Origin: Aldehydirespirator sp965204415
Lineage (GTDB): Bacteria > Actinomycetota > Acidimicrobiia > Acidimicrobiales > Aldehydirespiratoraceae
Direction of reading: 5' to 3'
DNA: 64,000 nt
Assembly (NCBI GenBank): GCA_965204415.1
Contig: CBDBEL010000003.1
Span: forward strand, 124,001 to 188,000
Shown piece by piece: positions 24,873 through 32,879 of this stretch (its first letter is position 1; each line of letters starts with the position of its first letter). A program made the position numbers and the translations under genes. The notes beneath the pieces were generated by a model. That model ran no database searches and was not told the DNA's origin. It saw only the letters and a list, made by a program, of their open reading frames with translations.

Positions 24873-25973
24873 ATGAAGATCGCCCTCAACGTCCTCCAGC
24901 AAGGCCCCGTCTCCGGCGGGCCCGAGTGGTGGAAGCTGTGCGACGACGCCGGGGTGGACGTCATCGGCCTGCCCGACTCGCCCGCCCTGGCCCGGGAGCT
25001 CTACGTGGTGGCTGCACTCTGCGCCCAGCAGACGTCGCGGGCCCGGATCATGACCTCGGTCACCAACCCGCTGTCGCGGGATCCCTCGGTGACCGCGGCC
25101 TCGCTGCTGTCGCTGGAGGAGATCGCTCCCGGCCGGATCGCCTGCGGCATCGGCACCGGCGACAGCGCCCTGTGGGGCGTAGGACTGCGACCGGCCACGG
25201 TGGCCCAGTTGCGGGACTACATCGTGGCCGTCAAGGCGCTGCTGAGGGGCGAGGAGGCCGACTACCAGGGCCGGAGATTCCGCATGCAGTGGACCGACCT
25301 GCCGGTCCCGGCGGAGATCCCGGTGGTCGTTCCCGTCTCGGGCCCCAAGGTGCTGCGCATGGCGTGCGAAGTGTCCGACGGGATGCTGCTGTCGATGGGC
25401 TTCGGGCCCCACAACGTCGACTACGTAATGAGCCTCGTCGAGGAGGGTTGCAGGGCGGCGAGCCGCGATCCGGGCGAGCTGGAGCTGTGGTGGAACTCCG
25501 AGATCGTCTTCGGCGACAACGTCGAAGACGCCCTCGGCCGGGGTATGGGCGTCGGCACCGAATGGCTGACCATGGGCACGCTGGAGGGCAAGCAGATCCC
25601 TGAGCACCTCAAGGCCGCGCTGGTGCAGTTCAACGAGGACACCCACAACCTCGGCTCCGAATACCAGGACGAGAACCGCGAGCGGGCGCTGATCGCCCGA
25701 GCCCGGGAACTGGGACTGTACGAGTGGCTGCTGGCCAGAGCGCCGGGGCTGTGGGGCACCCCCGCCGATGTGGCCCGCCGGCTGCGGGAGTTGGAGTCGC
25801 AGGGATTGGACCGCTGGATGTTCTATGTGGGCCGCAGCGAGAGCGACCGGATGAACCAGCTCCGGCTGATATGCGAGGGCGTCATGCCCCTTCTCGGTCA
25901 GTCCTCGTCGACGGTGAGCGGTCGGGCCGCCTCGGGGAACAGCCCCGCGTCGTGGGAGCGGCCGCGCTTGTAG
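24873..25973 (+). CDS. Luciferase-like (LLM) oxidoreductase 2
   Basis: 366 residues from ATG 24873. LLM features are MKIALNVLQQGP, AARELYV-type switches into TSRARIMTSVTNPLSRDP, RIACGIGTGDSALWGVGLRP near residue 90 and VPVSGPKVLRMACEVSDGML near 155. The last 76 bp overlap antisense with the MaoC gene at 25898, giving a Ser/Arg-rich tail after PLLGQSS that is not typical of the family. The natural end may have been lost. Confidence 0.85.
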   Translation: MKIALNVLQQGPVSGGPEWWKLCDDAGVDVIGLPDSPALARELYVVAALCAQQTSRARIMTSVTNPLSRDPSVTAASLLSLEEIAPGRIACGIGTGDSALWGVGLRPATVAQLRDYIVAVKALLRGEEADYQGRRFRMQWTDLPVPAEIPVVVPVSGPKVLRMACEVSDGMLLSMGFGPHNVDYVMSLVEEGCRAASRDPGELELWWNSEIVFGDNVEDALGRGMGVGTEWLTMGTLEGKQIPEHLKAALVQFNEDTHNLGSEYQDENRERALIARARELGLYEWLLARAPGLWGTPADVARRLRELESQGLDRWMFYVGRSESDRMNQLRLICEGVMPLLGQSSSTVSGRAASGNSPASWERPRL

Positions 25974-26422
25974 ACGAGGGCGCTGCGGACATAGCTGAGG
26001 CACTCGTCGCCGTCCTGGTTGAGGCCGCGGGTGCGCACCTTGACGATGCCGGCGTGGGGCCGGGACGCCGACTCCCGCACCGCCAGCACGATGCTCTCGG
26101 CGTAGAGCGTGTCGCCCACGAAGACGGGATGGGTGAAGCGCACCTCGTCGAAGCCGAGGTTGGCCATGGCCTGCTGGCTCACGTCGGACACCGACTGGCC
26201 CAGCACCAGAGCCAGGGTCAGCCCCGAGTTGACCAGCAGCTTCCCGAACTCGGACTCTTCGGCGTAGTGGCGGTTGAAGTGCATCATGTTGGTGTTGCAG
26301 GTCAGCAGCGTGAACCAGGTGTTGTCCACCTCGCTGATGGTGCGACCCAGCGGATGCCGGTAGACGTCGCCCACCTCGAAGTCCTCGAAGTAGCGGCCCT
26401 CCCAGCCGGGCTTCACGGTCAA
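25898..26422 (-). CDS. MaoC-like hydratase/dehydratase
   Basis: 174 residues from TTG 26422, which overlaps the Rieske stop (TTGA); GTG 26416 is the alternative. The hot-dog fold is shown by GRYFEDFEVGDVYRHPLGRTI, then NMMHFNRHYAEESEFGK (catalytic Asp/His region, here N-x4-H) and GFDEVRFTHPVFVGDTL. The usual catalytic Asp is Asn/His-like, so activity is uncertain. It hydrates or dehydrates an acyl thioester-like intermediate. Its 3' end lies inside the LLM gene on the other strand. Confidence 0.82.
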   Translation of the reverse strand: MTVKPGWEGRYFEDFEVGDVYRHPLGRTISEVDNTWFTLLTCNTNMMHFNRHYAEESEFGKLLVNSGLTLALVLGQSVSDVSQQAMANLGFDEVRFTHPVFVGDTLYAESIVLAVRESASRPHAGIVKVRTRGLNQDGDECLSYVRSALVYKRGRSHDAGLFPEAARPLTVDED

Positions 26423-27531
26423 CGCGCCACCCCGATCAGCTCCGAGGCACCGACGGGTTCGGCAGGCGCCAGCACCGAGCCCACCATCTCCAGCAGCCGG
26501 CGCTGGAACACGGTCACCCGCAGCTCGGCGTCGTGGCGGGGGCCGGGCCGGTAGTGGGCCGACTGCACGCCCCGCTGCATCCTCTCGCACACGTCGAAGT
26601 CCTCGCGCTGGACCCTCGACAGCAGTTCGGTTCCGGCCCGCACGTCGGCGTCGGCATCATGCGAGAGGCTCAGCACCCGAGCCCGGGTGGTGGTGTGGCT
26701 GGTCGGGGTCCACCACATGATGGTGGCCCCGCCGGTGGGGAAGCCGATCACGTGCAGGTTCGGGAACACGTAGCAGCCCAGCGAACCCTGGGCCGCCTTC
26801 CCCTCCAGACCGGGGCGGGGCTCGGCCGGCAGCTCGGACTCCCTCCAGGGGACGGCAGCCACCGCGGTGGTGGCCCCGGCCTGCTCGCTTAGCCCGTCGA
26901 GGTCGACCAGCGCGGCGATCGAGCCCTCGTGGACGATGGACAGGTGGTAGTCGCAGATGGCGTTGTCCATCACCAGCTTCCAGTTGGCCGCGATCGGATC
27001 GTCGAGCGAAGCGCCGAGCCCCATGCCGGCGATGTCGTGGCCGCCGAGCAGCTCGGGGATGTCCTCGAGGTAGTCGAGCAGTCCGGGCGCGTCGCCGCTG
27101 ACGTTGACGAATACCAGGCCCTCCCAGGTGTCGAGTCGCAGCTCGGTGAGCCCCAGCTGCGACGGGTCCAGCGGCGTGGCGAAGAGGCTTCGGCGGGGGA
27201 TCCCGGTGAGCCGGCCGTCGAGCTCGAAGGTCCAGCCGTGGTAGGGGCACACTAGGCGCCGTCCGCAGTTGCCCCGCCCCTCGACCAGCAGGCTCGCCCG
27301 ATGCGGGCACACGTTGGCGAAAGCCCGCAGGCCGCTGTCGGATCCCCGCACCACCACGACCGGCTCCAACCCGATCGTCTCGGCCACGTAGTCTCCCGGC
27401 TCCGGCAACCACCGCTCGTGAGCCACGAACATCCAGCTGCCGCCGAACACCCACTCCAGCTCGGCCTCGTAGAACGCCGGGGACCGGTACACCTCCGGGT
27501 CCATCAAGCCGGTCGGGCCCACTTCTAGCAC
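26419..27531 (-). CDS. Rieske non-heme iron aromatic-ring-type oxygenase, alpha subunit 1
   Basis: 370 residues from GTG 27531 (GTG 27522 and ATG 27504 are alternatives). The Rieske cluster is bound by CPHRAS and CPYHGW near residues 74 and 94; the mononuclear iron by NWKLVMDNAICDYHLSIVH near 190. No reductase or ferredoxin gene is in the window. Its closest relative here is the 32880-34025 product, with which it shares GNCGRRLVCPYHGWTFELDG, so the two arose by duplication. It is divergent from the 27637 gene across operator site 2. Confidence 0.92.
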   Translation of the reverse strand: MLEVGPTGLMDPEVYRSPAFYEAELEWVFGGSWMFVAHERWLPEPGDYVAETIGLEPVVVVRGSDSGLRAFANVCPHRASLLVEGRGNCGRRLVCPYHGWTFELDGRLTGIPRRSLFATPLDPSQLGLTELRLDTWEGLVFVNVSGDAPGLLDYLEDIPELLGGHDIAGMGLGASLDDPIAANWKLVMDNAICDYHLSIVHEGSIAALVDLDGLSEQAGATTAVAAVPWRESELPAEPRPGLEGKAAQGSLGCYVFPNLHVIGFPTGGATIMWWTPTSHTTTRARVLSLSHDADADVRAGTELLSRVQREDFDVCERMQRGVQSAHYRPGPRHDAELRVTVFQRRLLEMVGSVLAPAEPVGASELIGVAR

Positions 27532-27578
27532 GCCCCGCAGGGTAGGAACGGGACTAGCGGTCCGTCAAACGCCGGCTT

Positions 27579-27593
27579 ATACGTCTGATGTAT
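27579..27593. promoter_or_regulatory. Operator-like palindrome, site 2 (ATacGTCtGATgtAT)
   Basis: Degenerate match to AAnnGTCnGACnnTT between the divergent Rieske oxygenase (27531) and heme-oxygenase-fold (27637) genes. Confidence 0.55.
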
Positions 27594-27636
27594 TGTCCGC
27601 GGAGCCCCCAGACCTGCCCCTGAAACGGAGGGTGCC

Positions 27637-28374
27637 ATGACCAACCGGACCGCCCTGGAACTGGTCGACGAGATCAACGAGATCGTCGAGGCCCGCCATA
27701 TCAAGGAGCATCCGCTCGTCGAGGAGATCCGCTCCGGCCGAGCCTCCCGGGCTGCCATCGCCGGGTTCCTCAGGAACTTCTACCAGATCGGCCCGCGGCC
27801 CTCGCCCCAGGCCGACTGCGCCATCTTCGCCAAGTGTCCCGAGGATCCCGAGATCTTCCACCACCTGTTCGAGGACGTGATCCTGGAGGAGGGTGCCGGC
27901 ACCGAGTCGGGCACCGAGCGGCACCTGAACGTGTTCCTTCAGCACGCCCAGGCCTTCGGGCTCTCCCAGGACGACCTCGACAACAACCCGACCATCCCGG
28001 AGTGCAAGGCGTTCGTGCACTGGCGCTACTACCTGGCCTACAAGGGCGACTGGCTCAGTGCCATCGCCGGCATCGCCTTCATCGAAGGCGCCTCGGCCCG
28101 GCGCAACGACATCATCATCGACGGGCTGATCGACCACTACGGATTCAAGAAGGGTGCTCCCGACCTACTGTTCTGGGAGCTGCACGCCTCCGAGATCGAG
28201 GAGGGCCACGGCGACATCGGCGCGGTGGTGGTGAGCCGCTACGCCAACGACGCCTACACCCAGGAGGCGGTACTGGACGCGGTGGTCACCAGCATCGACC
28301 TGCAGTGGCTGGCCTTCGACGGCATGCACCGGGCCTTCTTCCTGGAGGACCCCGCCTACGAGCGCTGGCGCTGA
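27637..28374 (+). CDS. PqqC/TenA-like heme-oxygenase-fold protein (possible di-iron oxidase)
   Basis: 245 residues from ATG 27637. All-helical, with acidic and His residues spaced as in the heme-oxygenase-like di-iron oxidase (HDO) group: FEDVILEEGAG near residue 82, FIEGASARRND near 147 and FWELHASEIEEGHGD near 183. The HIKEHPLVEEIRSG start is typical of PqqC/TenA proteins. It could cleave or oxidise a small substrate with iron and O2. Linked to the regulon by site 2. Confidence 0.75.
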   Translation: MTNRTALELVDEINEIVEARHIKEHPLVEEIRSGRASRAAIAGFLRNFYQIGPRPSPQADCAIFAKCPEDPEIFHHLFEDVILEEGAGTESGTERHLNVFLQHAQAFGLSQDDLDNNPTIPECKAFVHWRYYLAYKGDWLSAIAGIAFIEGASARRNDIIIDGLIDHYGFKKGAPDLLFWELHASEIEEGHGDIGAVVVSRYANDAYTQEAVLDAVVTSIDLQWLAFDGMHRAFFLEDPAYERWR

Positions 28375-28381
28375 ACCGCGG

Positions 28382-29221
28382 TCAGTGGCCGGCGAAGTAG
28401 TCCCGGATCAGTCGGGCGACCTCGACCGGGTGCTCGAGGTTGGGCTCGTGGCCCCCGGGGACCACCGTCGACGAGAACGAGTCGCCCAACTCGGCCATGT
28501 TGGCGGCCCAGCCCTGCTCGAGCAGCGGATCGTCGACGCCCTCCACCCACAGGATCGGTGTCGAGCAGTGCCGGAGCGGCTCGGGCCAGTCGTCGGTGCC
28601 GGTGCGGGGCCCGGCGGCCGGATTGCGGACATGCAGGGCGCTGAGAGCCTCCCAGTGGCCCGGGATCATGCTGTTGTCGAAGCGGCGCTGGAAGTGGTCG
28701 TCCATGCCGTCAGCACTGCTGACCAGCATGGCGGTGAGCCGGGCGGCGGCTTCCAGGCTGGGCGAGTAGTCGCTCAGCCGCTCGATCCCGCCCGGCACCC
28801 GGTAGAGGCGGCCGCCGGTGCCGGCAATGGCCACCGCGGCCCTAACATTCCATCCCCATCGGGGCTCCGCAGCCCCCCGCGCCACGATCTCGGCGCCGAA
28901 GGAACTCCCGGCGAAGAACACCGGCTCGTCGAGCCCGAGCACCTCGCAGATCGAGGCCAGATGCTCGAGGCGGTAGTCGTAGGGCGACCGGTCGAAGTAG
29001 CAGACCTTGTCGGTCCCGCCCCAGCCGATGAGGTCGGGGGCGATCACGTGGTAGTCGCCGGCCAGTACGGGAATCACCCCGTCCCAGCACAGCGCGGCGT
29101 CGGTGCCGTAGGCCCCGTCATGGACCAGCACCACCGCGGCCCGGCCCGGCTCCCCGGCCTCGATGAGGCGGGTGCGGAACCCGCCCGCCCTTATGAACCT
29201 GGTGTGGAAGGCAGCCGACAT
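28382..29221 (-). CDS. Alpha/beta hydrolase 1 (MhpC-like)
   Basis: 279 residues. Nucleophile elbow GSSFGAE near residue 106, oxyanion region LVHDGAYG near 33, acid in VEGVDDPL near 227 and His in GGHEPNLEHP near 257. A meta-cleavage-product hydrolase or esterase is likely. It is convergent with the PqqC-like gene and divergent from a second hydrolase across a 59-bp gap. Confidence 0.87.
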   Translation of the reverse strand: MSAAFHTRFIRAGGFRTRLIEAGEPGRAAVVLVHDGAYGTDAALCWDGVIPVLAGDYHVIAPDLIGWGGTDKVCYFDRSPYDYRLEHLASICEVLGLDEPVFFAGSSFGAEIVARGAAEPRWGWNVRAAVAIAGTGGRLYRVPGGIERLSDYSPSLEAAARLTAMLVSSADGMDDHFQRRFDNSMIPGHWEALSALHVRNPAAGPRTGTDDWPEPLRHCSTPILWVEGVDDPLLEQGWAANMAELGDSFSSTVVPGGHEPNLEHPVEVARLIRDYFAGH

Positions 29222-29280
29222 AGGCGGCGTACAGTAGCGGCCCGGACTCCGCAGGCGACAAGAGGCCGAAAGGCGAGGGC

Positions 29281-30102
29281 GTGATCCAGTATCCGGTTGA
29301 GGCTGACGGCGTGCTCACCCGCGTGCTCGCTGCCGGTGAGGGCGACGACCATCTGGTGCTGGTCCACGGCGTCGGGGCCCGAGCCGACCGCTGGCGGCGC
29401 AATGTCGACCCTCTCGCCGAGGCCGGCTGGCATGTGCACGCGCCGGACCTGCCCGGCCACGGACTGGCCCAGAAGGGCGTCGGACCGGATTACACCGTGC
29501 CCGGATACGCCCGGTTCATCGACGGCTTCCTCGACGTGATCGGCGCCGGGACCGCGGTGCTGGTCGGAACATCCCTGGGCGGCCACGCGGTGGCCACCCT
29601 CGCCTGCGAGCGCCCGGAGCGGGTACGGGCGCTGGTGCTCGTCGGCAGCATCGGCATGATCCCCTGGGGCGCTGAGCGCCGAGCCGGCACCCGCGGCCGG
29701 CTCAGAGACGCCTCCCGGGAGGGCATCGAGCGCAAGCTGCGGCTGGTGCTGCACGATGAGGGCATGGTCACCGAGGAGTGGCTCACCGAGGAGTACCTCA
29801 TCAACAACTCCCCGGGCGCGGCGGAGTCCTTCCGGCAGATCTCGGACTATGTCGCCGACCACATCGACGACGACGTCATCGGGCCGAGGCTGGCGGAGCT
29901 GGAGAACGGACCGCCGGTCCAGCTGATCTGGGGGAGACAGGAACGGGCGGTGCCGCTGGCGACCGGGGTGGCCGCCCACGATCTGCTGACCGGGTCGGAG
30001 CTGGCCGTGATCGACGCGGCGTCGCACGCGCCCTACTACGAGCAGCCCGAAGAGTTCAACCGGGTCCTGCTCGACTTCCTGGAACGCGCCGCCCCGCGCT
30101 GA
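29281..30102 (+). CDS. Alpha/beta hydrolase 2
   Basis: 273 residues from GTG 29281. Oxyanion region HGVGARADRW, nucleophile GTSLGGHA near residue 97, acid around WGRQERAVPL near 220 and His in DAASHAPYYEQP near 247. It resembles MhpC/BphD-type hydrolases. Copy B of the dispersed repeat begins 33 nt after its stop. Confidence 0.87.
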   Translation: MIQYPVEADGVLTRVLAAGEGDDHLVLVHGVGARADRWRRNVDPLAEAGWHVHAPDLPGHGLAQKGVGPDYTVPGYARFIDGFLDVIGAGTAVLVGTSLGGHAVATLACERPERVRALVLVGSIGMIPWGAERRAGTRGRLRDASREGIERKLRLVLHDEGMVTEEWLTEEYLINNSPGAAESFRQISDYVADHIDDDVIGPRLAELENGPPVQLIWGRQERAVPLATGVAAHDLLTGSELAVIDAASHAPYYEQPEEFNRVLLDFLERAAPR

Positions 30103-30135
30103 ACGGCCTCTGCCGCCGACCGCCGCCCGAAACTA

Positions 30136-30273
30136 AGAGCGCCCGCAAATAGGTGAGGGCCTGTCGTGTCGCAGCGGTGTCTTTCCCGCTCTTGTTCGCT
30201 GCGCTCACGGGCCGCTCGGGCCACGGCCTCGCGCCGTATGGGCCGCGTTCGCTCGCCTATTCGCTCGGCCTCT
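30136..30273. repeat. Dispersed MITE-like repeat, copy B
   Basis: The element fills the gap between the hydrolase and gntR genes. Positions 30150-30273 align along the full 124 bp with 34059-34182. The ends are imperfect inverted repeats: left AGAGCGCCCGCAAATAGG, right (reverse complement) AGAGGCCGAGCGAATAGG. There is no transposase or open reading frame of its own. Confidence 0.82.
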
Positions 30274-30290
30274 GAGGCCGGAATTGTGCC

Positions 30291-31109
30291 TCAGCGGGCG
30301 GTTTCTACATCAATTTCGGCAGGGGCGACCCGGTCTATGCGCTCGTACATGGAACGCAGTCGCTCGAGGTGGTTGTGCATGAGCCGGGCCGATGCCTCCG
30401 CGTCGCCCGCGGCGATGGCGTCGCAGATGTCCCGATGATCCCGGTCGACTGCGGCTCCGAACTCCGGCGAGGCCCGATCCCGCATGAACCTGGTGCGGAG
30501 CACGCTGAACATCGGTCGGGCGATCACCTCCAGCAGCCGGTTGCCCGACGCCTCCATCACTGCGACGTGGAAGTCCTTGTGTCCCTCGAAGTCCGCGGCC
30601 AGATCGACCTCGGCGCCCGTGTCCAGCGTGGCCTTGAGGCGCTGGAGCTGGTCCTCGTCGCGCCGCACGGCCGCCAGCCGGGCCGAGGGCACCTCGATCA
30701 GCTCGCGAGCCTCGAGGATCTCGTCGACCGACACCACATCCGCGACCGACAGGAGTCCGATGGTGGTCTCCAGGTAGGTCTGGACGTGCTCCGGGTTGGG
30801 CTCCGCGACGAACGTCCCGCCGTTCACGCCGCGCTTGGTGTGGACCAGGCTCTGCGACGACAGGCCCCTCAGCGCCTCGCGGACCGTGCTGCGGCTCACC
30901 CCGAACTGCAGGGCCATCTCACCCTCGGCCGGGAGGCGCTCGCCCACTGCGAGCGTTCCCTTCATGATCAGCTCCTGCAGCTGGTTGGAGACCTGCTGGT
31001 AGGCGGGCAGCACCCGGCTGACGGGCAGGCCCGACTGCTCGTCGAGTATCCCCTCCTGCGTCGATTCGGGTGCGGTCTTCACGTCAGTGCCCGGTGCCGG
31101 CCCTGTCAC
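30291..31109 (-). CDS. GntR-family transcription regulator, FCD type (likely island repressor)
   Basis: 272 residues from GTG 31109; a TTG at 31157 would overlap the operator and is less likely. The winged-helix domain has ERLPAEGEMALQFGVSRS and TVREALRGL near residue 60-80, followed by the FCD ligand domain with HKDFHVAVMEASGN near 180 and HRDICDAIAAGD near 230 (Asp/His metal-site pattern). FadR/FCD regulators bind TnGTnnnACnA-type palindromes and usually leave DNA on effector binding. An AAnnGTCnGACnnTT site lies 47 nt upstream of its own start and six similar sites are in this window. Confidence 0.92.
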   Translation of the reverse strand: MTGPAPGTDVKTAPESTQEGILDEQSGLPVSRVLPAYQQVSNQLQELIMKGTLAVGERLPAEGEMALQFGVSRSTVREALRGLSSQSLVHTKRGVNGGTFVAEPNPEHVQTYLETTIGLLSVADVVSVDEILEARELIEVPSARLAAVRRDEDQLQRLKATLDTGAEVDLAADFEGHKDFHVAVMEASGNRLLEVIARPMFSVLRTRFMRDRASPEFGAAVDRDHRDICDAIAAGDAEASARLMHNHLERLRSMYERIDRVAPAEIDVETAR

Positions 31110-31155
31110 GGCGGCGATGCTAGTCCCCGGCGGGCGGCGGCGCGTTTTGACCCTC

Positions 31156-31170
31156 AAGTGTCTGACCTTT
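31156..31170. promoter_or_regulatory. Operator-like palindrome, site 3 (AAgtGTCtGACctTT)
   Basis: Perfect AAnnGTCnGACnnTT between gntR (minus) and the SDR-FAH-Rieske operon (plus). This is the expected place for autoregulation and control of a divergent operon. Confidence 0.8.
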
Positions 31171-31202
31171 ACGCTGACCGTTACCCGGCACAGGAGGAAG
31201 CG

Positions 31203-31970
31203 GTGTTCTCTCTTCAGGGTCGAACGGCGCTATTGACCGGCGGAGCGGGCGGTCTCGGGAAAGCCGTTGCAGCCGCCCTCGCGGAGCAGGGCGCATCGGT
31301 GGCCATCACCGACCTGCGTCCCGACGTCGCAGAGGGCGTGGCCCAGGAACTGGCCCAGCGCCACCCGGGTCAGGCCTTCGCCGGGCTGGGAATGGACGTC
31401 ACCGACGAGGCCAGCGTCGTCTCCGGCGTCGCTGAGGCCACCACGGCTGTCGGCTCGCCCGACATAGCGGTCCTGCTGGCCGGCATCGGCGAGTTGCAGC
31501 CGATCGCCACCATGAGCTTCCAGCAGTGGCGCCACATGCTGTCCATCCATCTCGACGGCACCTTCCTGGGGATCCGCCACACCGTCAACCCGATGATCGA
31601 GCAGGGCTGGGGGCGAGTGATCTGCTTCTCGTCGATCGCGTCGCTCCAGGGCGTGGCCCGCCAGGCCCACTACGCGGCAGGCAAGGGCGGCGTCGACGGG
31701 CTGGTCCGGTCGTTCAGCCGCGAGGTCGCAGCCGACGGCGTCACCGTCAACGCCATCGCGCCCGGTTACACCGAGTCGCCCCTCAACGAGATGGCCCCGC
31801 CCGGACGGATCGAGGCGCTCACCGAGAACGTCCCGGCCGGGCGGTTCGGACTACCGGCGGAGATCGGCGCGCTGGCCGCGTACCTGGCGTCGGACGAGGC
31901 CGCCTACCTGACCGGCCAGATCATCAGCCCCAACGGCGGGTTCACGTACTGCCACCTCCTCGGCGACTAA
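31203..31970 (+). CDS. Short-chain dehydrogenase/reductase 1
   Basis: 255 residues from GTG 31203, a few nt after GGAAGC; the frame upstream is antisense to gntR. SDR motifs are TGGAGGLGKAVA near residue 11, the NNAG-equivalent LLAGIGE near 93, Ser in FSSIASL near 143 and Y-x3-K in HYAAGKGG near 157. It oxidises an alcohol or reduces a ketone with NAD(P). First gene of an SDR-FAH-Rieske operon. Confidence 0.9.
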   Translation: MFSLQGRTALLTGGAGGLGKAVAAALAEQGASVAITDLRPDVAEGVAQELAQRHPGQAFAGLGMDVTDEASVVSGVAEATTAVGSPDIAVLLAGIGELQPIATMSFQQWRHMLSIHLDGTFLGIRHTVNPMIEQGWGRVICFSSIASLQGVARQAHYAAGKGGVDGLVRSFSREVAADGVTVNAIAPGYTESPLNEMAPPGRIEALTENVPAGRFGLPAEIGALAAYLASDEAAYLTGQIISPNGGFTYCHLLGD

Positions 31971-31988
31971 CAGCAGGGAGACCTCGAA

Positions 31989-32858
31989 ATGCGCCTTGTC
32001 ACGATGCAGTCCCCTACCGGCGAGACCGCCGGGATCCTGCACCCCGACAGCACCGTCACGCCGCTGGCCGAGACCGGCCATCCGAGTGTCATCGACCTGA
32101 TAGAGAGCGGGCCCGAGGCCTGGGCCGGGGTCGAGGCGCTGGCAGCCGCCGGGAGCGGCGAGAACACCGACGGGGCGGTCCTGGCCCCGCCGCTGCCGAG
32201 AACGCCCCGCAACATGTTCTGCGTCGGGCTCAACTACCGCGACCACTTCGACGAGGGGAAGCGGCCCGAGGGATCTGAGGTCCCCGACGCGCCGGTGCTG
32301 TTCACCAAGCCGTGGACCTGCCTGGTTGGCCATGACGCCACCGTGGAACTCGACCGCGCCGCCAGCAACCGGGTGGACTGGGAGGCCGAGATCGCGGTCG
32401 TGATCGGTCGGGGCGGCAGCAACATCTCCGTCGACGACGCCCTCGACCACGTCTTCGGCTACACGCTGTCCAACGACGTCAGCGCCCGTGATCTCCAGTT
32501 GGAGCACGGCATGTTCGGGCAGTGGTACAAGGGCAAGTCGCTCGACGGCTTCTGCCCGATGGGCCCCAGCATCGTCTCCGCGGCCGAGGTGGGCGACTAT
32601 CGCGACATCGCCGTGGAACTGCGAGTCAACGGCGTTCAGAAGCAGTCGTTCCGGGCCGCCTCGATGATCAACTCGGTGTCCCGCGTCATTGCGCGGATCA
32701 GTCTCGGGTGCTCGCTGCTCCCAGGAGACATAATCCTCACAGGAACGGCGTCGGGTGTCGGGCACTGGCGAGAGCCGCCGGAGTTCCTCGGCGCCGGCGA
32801 CGTTGTGGAGATCGAGTCGCCCCAGCTGGGACTGCTGCGCACCCACTTCACAGAGTGA
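31989..32858 (+). CDS. Fumarylacetoacetate hydrolase family protein
   Basis: 289 residues with GGGAG before ATG 31989. FAH fold markers are NMFCVGLNYRDHFDE near residue 75, the metal-binding WEAEIAVVIGRGG near 131, TLSNDVSARDLQ near 160 and DGFCPMGPSIV near 181. The family hydrolyses or decarboxylates 2-oxo diacids at the end of aromatic degradation. The position between SDR and Rieske oxygenase suits a ring-cleavage pathway. Confidence 0.92.
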   Translation: MRLVTMQSPTGETAGILHPDSTVTPLAETGHPSVIDLIESGPEAWAGVEALAAAGSGENTDGAVLAPPLPRTPRNMFCVGLNYRDHFDEGKRPEGSEVPDAPVLFTKPWTCLVGHDATVELDRAASNRVDWEAEIAVVIGRGGSNISVDDALDHVFGYTLSNDVSARDLQLEHGMFGQWYKGKSLDGFCPMGPSIVSAAEVGDYRDIAVELRVNGVQKQSFRAASMINSVSRVIARISLGCSLLPGDIILTGTASGVGHWREPPEFLGAGDVVEIESPQLGLLRTHFTE

Positions 32859-32879
32859 GTATCGGCAAGGAGGATGACG

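Noticed and set aside
30303..30330. 15-bp identity (CAATTTCGGCAGGGG) between the gntR 3' end and 42597-42611
   Set aside because: Flanks do not match and one site is coding; most likely chance, though it could be checked genome-wide.
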